Part shown: piece by piece, positions 7,869-12,297 of the stretch
Numbering within the stretch: position 1 is the first letter of the stretch
How the letters are laid out: the number at the start of each line of letters is the position of its first letter
Assembly (NCBI GenBank): GCA_026391235.1
Contig: JAPLDV010000680.1
Coordinates: forward strand, 1 to 12,297
DNA: 12,297 bases
Origin: Bacteroidia bacterium
GTDB taxonomy: Bacteria; Bacteroidota; Bacteroidia; Bacteroidales; UBA12481
Direction of reading: 5' to 3'
The notes under the pieces: model-generated
What the model was told of the DNA's origin: nothing
Databases searched by the model: none
What the model saw: the letters and a program-made list of their open reading frames with translations, nothing else
Position numbers and translations under genes: made by a program

Positions 7869-8346
7869 AGTCGTGATCAGCGCGGATAAGACGGAAGAGG
7901 TTAAGAAGACGGAAGACGGAAGACAGAAGACAGAAGACTTGAAGAAGGATACCGTGGTTGCAGATCAGCCGAAGAAGGTGGCGGAAATTGTTGGGAAAGC
8001 AGATACGGCTACAATTGAGAAGCCAAAGAAGGTGGAGGTCGTTGCTGAACAGCCAAAGAAACAGGATTCCATAGCACCTTCAAAAAGAGCAGAGCCTATT
8101 GTAACAAAAGAAAACGTAACGGTTTACGCGGTTCAGGTCGCTGCGTCGAAAACTTATCTCGAACCGGCCTATTTTAAGAATAAGTTTAAACTAACGGATT
8201 CTGTCTGGTATTTCGAGAAAGATGGGTGGTATAAATATACTACTGGCCAGTTTGCAACCCAAAAGGAAGCTGTAACAAAATTGACTCAGCTGGGTATCAG
8301 CGGGTTCGTAACCAAGGTTGACAAGGCGATGCTGAAGAACAAGTAG
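7819..8346 (+). pseudogene. Displaced C-terminus of the usher: end of SPOR copy 1, linker and intact SPOR copy 2
   Basis: This frame is one base off the usher frame. It begins with the tail of the first SPOR domain (MVQLGINGFVTKV), continues through a Lys/Glu-rich linker (KKTEDGRQKTED, QPKKQDSIAP), and ends with a complete SPOR domain (VYAVQVAASKTYLEP, WYKYTTGQFATQKEA, LGISGFVTKV), with stop TAG at 8344. SPOR domains bind glycan strands of peptidoglycan that lack stem peptides. An ATG at 7834 could start a 170-residue product, but it falls in mid-domain and such a protein would have no signal peptide, so I read this as the broken-off end of the upstream gene. The simplest history is a 104-base deletion in SPOR copy 1. 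Misassembly between the two near-identical copies is the main alternative. Confidence 0.78.
8117..8161 (+). repeat. 45-bp exact direct repeat, copy 2
   Basis: This is the partner of 7774-7818 and lies at the start of the intact SPOR domain. The offset of 343 is not a multiple of three, so the two copies are read in different frames of the present sequence. Confidence 0.92.
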
Positions 8347-8440
8347 GTATCGGGTATTGGGTATCGGGGAAGGTAAGTTGGAGGTTGCAGGTACCAAGTG
8401 GCAAGTTAAACCCGATACCCGACACCTGCAAATCCGAATG
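8347..8440. repeat. Intergenic GTATCGGG/TTGCAGGT repeats with two interleaved inverted repeats
   Basis: Directly after the usher-fragment stop come three near copies of a GGGTATCGGG/GGGTATTGG unit. GGGTATCGGG (8359-8368) has its exact complement at 8411-8420. TTGCAGGT (8385-8392) has its exact complement at 8424-8431. The two pairs cross each other, so the stems would form either competing hairpins or a pseudoknot-like fold. The location between two convergent genes would suit transcription termination, but no stem with a T-run directly behind it is present, so I do not call a terminator. Confidence 0.65.
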
Positions 8441-8554
8441 CTAAAAAAACCAAACCCCAAATAAATCCCAAACCCCAAAATAAGAACCAAATCTCAAACA
8501 ATGCCTTTCTTAAATTGGCACATTGGCACATTGAATAATTGGCACATCAACCAA
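8441..8554. repeat. Intergenic low-complexity repeats (CCAAACCCCAAA and TTGGCACAT types)
   Basis: Positions 8448-8500 contain degenerate copies of an AACCCCAAA unit. Positions 8515-8552 carry three copies of TTGGCACAT plus related TTG/AAT pieces. No gene is visible. Together with 8347-8440 this fills the 208-base gap between the usher fragment and the convergent minus-strand gene. Confidence 0.65.
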
Positions 8555-9721
8555 TTAACCCATTGAGATATCACTCTCCCCCAACTGAAGAGGGTAAAGA
8601 CCGTACTGGCGCACCAGTTTAACCACGTAATCATAGTTCGCTCCGGAAACGGTATCCGGGACCGAGTGGTCAGATTGGAAAATGTATCCTCCACCTTTGG
8701 CTGCATTGAGTTTGCGGAGGACAATAGCTTTTAGTTCATCCCGGGTGCAATCGGCCCATTCCATCACATTCATATTACCGCAAAATCCCATCCGGTGGCC
8801 GTATTGTTTCCGAAGATCAACCACATCCATACCGGCCTTGGCTTCGAGGGGATTATATGCATCGATGCCGAGTTCGATAAAATCTTCGAAGATCCGTTTT
8901 ACATTACCACAACCGTGATATATCACCGGAATCCCGGCTTCATGGCAAACATCGACCATGGCTTTGATGCCGGGTTTGAAATGTTCGCGCCAGAACTCCG
9001 GTGAGAAGAGCAGATCATACGTGTAGGCCACGTCGCCCCAGATCACCATTCCGTCGAGCAGTCCGTTTGCGGCCTTTATCTGAGCTTTGGTGATCCCGAG
9101 CATGAATTCGTTTATCCTGGCAATGAAATCGCCCAGCTCCTGCGGATACATCAGGCTCCATAGAAGCGTATTTTCGGAACCTATTATGCGCCAGAGTGTT
9201 TCATGACCTTCACATACACTTCCATAAACCGGGAAATCCGGGTGGATGGATATTACCGTATCTATCCAGGCTGGAAGATTTCGCGTAAACCCATCACCCA
9301 TGCCTCCGAGCTGGTTGTCTCCTCCGCTGAAATATCGCCGATTATCCCATGGGTCATCAAAACGGAAATGCTTAAGCTGGTCAATATCATCGGTAAGGAA
9401 CCGGTCGAAACGAGGCATCGGATCGGCGTAAATCTTTGTTATTATCGCTTCAAATCCGGTTTTTACCGTGATGCGGTCATTAGTTTCGGCAATAATTTCA
9501 AACGGCGTGATGTGCGGATCCATATTCGGCACGGTAACCTGCCAGTCGAGATCGTAGTATTGATAGGGTGAAGTATCAGGGGGCAAATTAAGCTCCTTGC
9601 GCCACCGATCGAGAAAACTGCCCCAAAACAGGTCACTCACCGGTACCCGGTCGGCCTCCTCGTGGCGGAGGGTTTTGTTCATCCGGTCAAGCTTCCTGAG
9701 GCAATTTGCGGTACGTTCCAT
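8555..9721 (-). CDS. Uroporphyrinogen decarboxylase-like (URO-D/MtaA superfamily) protein, not true HemE
   Basis: This 388-residue protein belongs to the PF01208 superfamily, which includes heme-pathway HemE and corrinoid methyltransferases such as MtaA/MtbA. Recognisable parts are the start region EADRVPVSDLFWGSF, the VIWGDVAYTYDLLFSPEFW segment, YHGCGNVKRIFEDFIELGIDAYNPLE, YGHRMGFCGNMNV, and the end motif GGGYIFQSDHSVPDTVSGANY. The N-terminal HemE signature (RQAGRY-type) is absent, which argues against heme synthesis. His269-X-Cys271 resembles the zinc-binding His-X-Cys of methylcobamide:CoM methyltransferases; another Cys is at 314, but the usual late Cys is not seen. A methyl-transfer or demethylation role is possible, but the substrate is unknown. 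The ATG at 9719-9721 is used; Met14 is an alternative closer to the conserved region. No recognisable partner gene (corrinoid protein) lies nearby. It stands alone, convergent with the usher region. Confidence 0.8.
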   Translation of the reverse strand: MERTANCLRKLDRMNKTLRHEEADRVPVSDLFWGSFLDRWRKELNLPPDTSPYQYYDLDWQVTVPNMDPHITPFEIIAETNDRITVKTGFEAIITKIYADPMPRFDRFLTDDIDQLKHFRFDDPWDNRRYFSGGDNQLGGMGDGFTRNLPAWIDTVISIHPDFPVYGSVCEGHETLWRIIGSENTLLWSLMYPQELGDFIARINEFMLGITKAQIKAANGLLDGMVIWGDVAYTYDLLFSPEFWREHFKPGIKAMVDVCHEAGIPVIYHGCGNVKRIFEDFIELGIDAYNPLEAKAGMDVVDLRKQYGHRMGFCGNMNVMEWADCTRDELKAIVLRKLNAAKGGGYIFQSDHSVPDTVSGANYDYVVKLVRQYGLYPLQLGESDISMG

Positions 9722-9747
9722 GGTAAAATTTTGTTCTGGTTGATTTC

Positions 9748-9842
9748 CTCTGCGGCTCTCTGCGAATTCTTTGCGTACTCTGCGGTAAAAAAAGATTTAA
9801 CCGCAGAGAACCGCAGAGTTTTTCGCAGAGAACCGCTGAGGG
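9748..9842. repeat. Long imperfect inverted repeat built on CCGCAGAG
   Basis: The left arm (about 9748-9789) carries CTCTGCGG-type units and the right arm (about 9796-9842) carries CCGCAGAG, CCGCAGAG, CGCAGAG and CCGCTGAG. The core stem CTCTGCGGT (9778-9786) pairs exactly with ACCGCAGAG (9800-9808). Outer parts of the arms also match in inverted sense with a few mismatches. The element fills most of the space between the divergent genes at 9721 and 9900. Very similar short intergenic elements recur in Bacteroidota and other environmental genomes. It could be a small non-autonomous mobile element or an RNA-hairpin element; function is unknown. Confidence 0.8.
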
Positions 9843-9887
9843 ATCCAAAGATAAGGGGAATGCAATCAACTTTATAATCCTTCTCTC

Positions 9888-9895
9888 TATCTTTG
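9888..9895 (+). promoter_or_regulatory. Bacteroidota-type -7 promoter box (TAnnTTTG)
   Basis: TATCTTTG at 9888-9895 is a perfect match to the -7 element of Bacteroidota primary-sigma promoters. It lies only 4 bases before the ATG at 9900. I see no convincing -33 TTTG at the usual distance. Transcription would start at or just inside the annotated ATG, implying a leaderless mRNA or a later start codon. Confidence 0.55.
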
Positions 9896-9899
9896 CAGC

Positions 9900-10613
9900 A
9901 TGTTAAAAAATTCTACTGTCACGCGTCACTTGAGCCTGCCCCCGCGCAGGCAGGGGTCACGTTTCACGACTATACTGATTGTTCTCCTTTTCACCGGATT
10001 AGCTTCATGCAACAAGATTGAAGAAGTTACCGACTACGACGGGACATTCATCGATTCCAGGGACAGTACTGTATATCCGTATGTCAATATCGGCACTCAA
10101 ACCTGGATGGCTGAAAATCTTAAATTTAAATTTAGCGACAACACCGGATGGTGGTGTTATAATTCAGCCGAAGGCAATTGTGATACTTATGGAAGGTTAT
10201 ATAACTGGGAGAAAGCTGTGATTGCCTGTCCGACCGGCTGGCATCTGCCCACGGATGACGAATGGAAAAAGCTGGAGATCTTTGCAGGAATGTCGGCTTC
10301 CGATGCCGATAGCCTCGGCTGGAGAATTACCGGCAGTGTCGGGATCAGCCTGAAAGCCAAAAAAGGTTGGAACTCAGGAGGAAATGGTGAGAATACTGTT
10401 CGATTCAGTGCTATTCCCTCAGGTATTTTCGAGAGAAATACCTACAGTTCTTTCGGTGATATTGCCAGTTTCTGGACCTCCTCCTATACAGATGAGACGC
10501 ACGCCTGGGGCAGAGGGCTGATTTTTCACGCTGAAGGGATTTATAGGTGGAAGTACACCAAAAACAGCGGATTTTCAGTCAGATGTGTTAAAAACTATAT
10601 GGTTGGTAGTTGA
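9900..10613 (+). CDS. Lipoprotein with Fibrobacter succinogenes major paralogous (FISUMP) domain
   Basis: The 237-residue product has a lipoprotein signal (TILIVLLFTGLASC, lipidated Cys37), so it is probably anchored to an outer or inner membrane face. The rest is a FISUMP domain (TIGR02145): YVNIGTQTWMAENL, a Trp/Tyr-rich stretch, YGRLYNWEKAV, CPTGWHLPTDDEWKKLE, RFSAIPSGI, FWTSSYTDETHAWGR and GFSVRCVKN. The biochemical role of this domain is not established; it is common in secreted proteins of Bacteroidota and Fibrobacteres. The stretch before the hydrophobic core (about 24 residues, with LSLPPRRQG) is unusually long and comes from a palindromic repeat at DNA level. ATG 9900 is the only in-frame ATG before the signal peptide; TTG at 9930 is a possible alternative. 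It is probably monocistronic or loosely linked to the next gene 42 bases on. Confidence 0.85.
   Translation: MLKNSTVTRHLSLPPRRQGSRFTTILIVLLFTGLASCNKIEEVTDYDGTFIDSRDSTVYPYVNIGTQTWMAENLKFKFSDNTGWWCYNSAEGNCDTYGRLYNWEKAVIACPTGWHLPTDDEWKKLEIFAGMSASDADSLGWRITGSVGISLKAKKGWNSGGNGENTVRFSAIPSGIFERNTYSSFGDIASFWTSSYTDETHAWGRGLIFHAEGIYRWKYTKNSGFSVRCVKNYMVGS
9918..9970. repeat. GTCACG repeats flanking a CCTGCC/GGCAGG palindrome within the lipoprotein 5' end
   Basis: CCTGCC (9935-9940) and its complement GGCAGG (9949-9954) form a 6-base stem with an 8-base loop. On both sides are GTCACG-like repeats (9918-9930 and 9955-9970). The composition is more GC-rich than the surrounding gene. This looks like a short intergenic-type repeat element that has become part of the coding start, encoding the odd TVTRHLSLPPRRQGSRFTT leader. 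Confidence 0.6.
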
Positions 10614-10655
10614 TCAATTTTTCTGTTTATTTACTTTCAGATTGGGGAGGGATTT

Positions 10656-11411
10656 ATGAGAAAGAAAATCATCAGACATTCTCATTTATACGGGGTAATA
10701 TCCGTTGCCGTATTTTTTTTCTTATACTTATTTACAGCTATTTGCGTACTGTCGGTTCTCCTGGTTTCCCCATTAAACCGGAGTAAACCGATCAGGCGGA
10801 TCCTGAGATTCTGGGCCAGGACCATTTTCCTGATGCTTGGCAAACGCCTCAGAGTAACCGGAATCGAGAATATTGATAAAGGCAGAAACTACATTCTCCT
10901 GGCCAATCAAGCAAGTTTGTTTGATATCATGGCTATCCTCTCCTTTTAACCGGGAGTCTCCTGGTTTGGCCGAGAGTATCTGATGCGGGTTCCCCTGTTT
11001 GGCCGGGTATTAAAACTCACCCATTATGTTCCGATGAAGTCGGGAGATGTTAGGAATACCAAGGAAATGCTGAGTCACCTTGTGGATAAATCATGTGCCC
11101 AAACCATCGCGATCTTCCCGGAAGGCACCCGTACATCCGATGGAAATATCAACCGTTTCCGAAAGGGATTTGTCCATATTCTGAAAGCAACCGAAATGAG
11201 CGTTTTACCCGTTACTCTTAATGGCTTCTTTTTGTTGAAGCCCAAAAACCGGTTTACTATAAATTTTGAATCGAAAGTAGATGTGGTCATTCACAAACCG
11301 ATCGGGTGGGAAGAATTGGCAGGTCACGATGACCAAACGATTCTCAATAAAGTAAAAGTGGTTATTGAATCGGCTTATAATCAATCATATAAAAATGGCA
11401 GATATGAATAG
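10656..11411 (+). pseudogene. plsC: 1-acyl-sn-glycerol-3-phosphate acyltransferase (PlsC-like), interrupted by in-frame TAA
   Basis: PlsC acylates lysophosphatidic acid to phosphatidic acid at the inner membrane. The start ATG has a purine-rich GGGGAGGG about 5 bases upstream. Residues 14-37 form a membrane helix. Conserved blocks follow: acceptor motif ANQASLFD (residues 83-90), GREYLMRVPLFGRVLK, then FPEGTRTSDG (from 11115) and the VLPVTLNG block. At codon 98 (10947-10949) TAA interrupts the frame, and homology continues in the same frame through PGVSWFGREYLM, so one base change (for example TTA to TAA) explains it. In addition the catalytic His of NHxxxxD is Gln85 (CAA), while Asp90 is kept. 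TAA ends other genes here, so recoding is unlikely. Without the stop the protein would have 251 residues, near family length. ATG 10983 could restart translation but would lack the active site. It overlaps the following lipid kinase by 8 bases. Confidence 0.85.
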
Positions 11412-12297
11412 ATGGGTATTTATTGTAAATCCTGTTGCAGGCAATGGTTTCGCCAAACGGTATGTACCAACCCTGGAGGCGATGCTTAAAAACTATGGAG
11501 TGGATGCCGATATCATTTATACCGAACATGCCGGGCACGCAACCGACCTTGCCAAAGCCAGTGCTGCTAAAGGTTATAAGTACATTATCGGAGTGGGTGG
11601 TGATGGAACGATGAATGAGATTGCCAGGCCGCTTGTTGGCCGGAAGGGTTTTGTGGTGGGGTTGATCCCGGCCGGGACCGGCAATGATTTTATTCAGATA
11701 CTCGGATTTCCGAACCGGTTTGATGATTCGCACTGGAAAATCTTTTTTGATAAGCATACTATTCACATGGACGTGGGCTCTTGCAATGGAAAGTATTTCC
11801 TGAACGGGATGGGCCTGGGTTTTGATGCCCAGGTGGCAGCCGAAAACTATACCGTGCCCGGTCGGGTAAAGCCGGGCGGGAAAAATAAATACATCTGGCA
11901 CATAGTTAAAACCCTGCTGTTTTTCAAAGAGAAGCAAATGACCGTGATATCAGGTGCCCAAAAGAGTAAATCCACCTGTTTCATGAATACGGTATCGATT
12001 GGCCGGAGGTTTGCCGGAGGATTTTTTATCACTCCGAAAGCCATTGCCAATGACGGCCTGCTGGATGTATGCAACGTTAAAAAGCTAAATCTGATCCAGC
12101 GTTTCCGGATATTATTGATGGTACCCAAAGGCACCCATATCACTAATCCAAAAGTGAATTACCATCAAACGGATAAAATCTCAATACAATTTGACAACAA
12201 GGTTCCGTTTCATGTAGATGGGGAACTCAACTTTGCGCAAAAATTCGATATCCGGATCCTCCCCGGGGCGCTGAATATCATTTACAATCCGGAAGGA
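11404..12297 (+). CDS. YegS/DagK-type lipid (diacylglycerol) kinase, 3' end beyond the window
   Basis: The frame is open from ATG 11404 to the last base (298 codons) with no stop, so only the extreme C-terminus may be missing; family members are about 290-310 residues. The diacylglycerol kinase catalytic domain (PF00781) is clear: NPVAGNG (residues 9-15), GGDGTMNE (65-72), PAGTGNDF (89-96), then FLNGMGLGFDAQVA and the C-terminal-domain motif FHVDGE. These enzymes phosphorylate diacylglycerol or related lipids at the inner membrane with ATP, giving phosphatidic acid. Its start overlaps the stop of the plsC-like gene (ATGAATAG), so both form a lipid-metabolism operon converging on phosphatidic acid. 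Unlike its neighbour it shows no lesions. Other substrates (sphingoid bases, undecaprenol) cannot be ruled out from sequence alone. Confidence 0.88.
   Translation, partial: MNRWVFIVNPVAGNGFAKRYVPTLEAMLKNYGVDADIIYTEHAGHATDLAKASAAKGYKYIIGVGGDGTMNEIARPLVGRKGFVVGLIPAGTGNDFIQILGFPNRFDDSHWKIFFDKHTIHMDVGSCNGKYFLNGMGLGFDAQVAAENYTVPGRVKPGGKNKYIWHIVKTLLFFKEKQMTVISGAQKSKSTCFMNTVSIGRRFAGGFFITPKAIANDGLLDVCNVKKLNLIQRFRILLMVPKGTHITNPKVNYHQTDKISIQFDNKVPFHVDGELNFAQKFDIRILPGALNIIYNPEG

Noticed and set aside
7810..7870. Programmed ribosomal frameshift joining usher and SPOR
   Set aside because: Comparison with SPOR copy 2 shows 104 missing bases, and SPOR copy 1 would still be incomplete after any slip; I see no slippery heptamer at the break.
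8359..8431. Rho-independent terminator after the usher fragment
   Set aside because: The exact stems have long loops and no T-run directly following; only a tentative role in termination can be suggested.
9687..9869. 60-residue minus-strand open frame
   Set aside because: It is the translation of the CCGCAGAG inverted repeat and the URO-D gene start; no family features.
10947..10949. Stop-codon recoding (TAA read as amino acid)
   Set aside because: TAA ends the DUF4402, ParB and URO-D-like genes in this window, and the catalytic His is also missing, so decay or sequence error is simpler.
11362..11937. 191-residue minus-strand open frame
   Set aside because: It lies opposite the lipid kinase, whose motifs (GGDGT, GTGNDF) are unmistakable on the plus strand.
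1..12297. tRNA, rRNA, transposase or integrase genes
   Set aside because: I found no tRNA-like cloverleaf, rRNA segment or transposase/integrase motifs on either strand.

Overview
The window reads as a metagenome-style contig from an uncultured member of the Bacteroidota. The evidence is a type IX secretion (T9SS) type A sorting domain, a DUF4402 protein, a FISUMP-domain lipoprotein, a TAnnTTTG promoter box, and short intergenic repeats of a kind familiar from this phylum. From about position 410 onward two hand-counted rows have 40-48 % GC. The first ~410 bases are different: two hand-counted rows are about 63 % GC, and they encode the C-terminal part of a ParB/Spo0J protein on the minus strand. 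This fragment is cut off exactly where the repeat protein begins, so position ~405-420 looks like a chimeric or rearranged join.

Region 1 (408-8346, plus strand) is one tightly packed transcription unit that appears to specify a cell-surface structure. Its first gene is a large secreted protein, truncated at its 5' end. It has six full 96-97-residue Ig-like repeats and one partial repeat, then further beta domains and a C-terminal T9SS sorting domain. It overlaps by 8 bases a small exported DUF4402 protein, a pilin/coat-like family. Eleven bases later comes an outer-membrane usher-like protein that starts at TTG. Its C-terminus carries a calcium-loop SdrD/Cna-B-like domain, a carboxypeptidase-regulatory-like domain, a Lys/Glu-rich linker and a SPOR (peptidoglycan-binding) domain. 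Linker and SPOR were duplicated in tandem. The first SPOR copy has since lost about 104 bases, so the usher frame stops at 7868 and the intact second SPOR lies in another frame up to 8346. No PapD-like chaperone is visible.

Region 2 (8347-9899) has a convergent intergenic stretch built of short repeats, then a minus-strand uroporphyrinogen-decarboxylase-like (not true HemE) protein, then a long imperfect inverted repeat built on a CCGCAGAG motif.

Region 3 (9900-12297, plus strand) starts with a FISUMP-domain lipoprotein directly behind a perfect TAnnTTTG box. Next is a phospholipid pair. The PlsC-like acyltransferase is damaged twice: an in-frame TAA and replacement of the catalytic His by Gln. 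It overlaps by 8 bases a YegS/DagK-type lipid kinase that runs off the end of the window with all its motifs intact.

The most interesting candidate system is the operon of T9SS adhesin, DUF4402 subunit and usher with a SPOR tail. It combines a T9SS-exported repeat protein with chaperone-usher-like parts, and the usher may be tethered to peptidoglycan. Erosion of the SPOR domain and the plsC lesions suggest recent decay in this lineage, or assembly or sequencing error.
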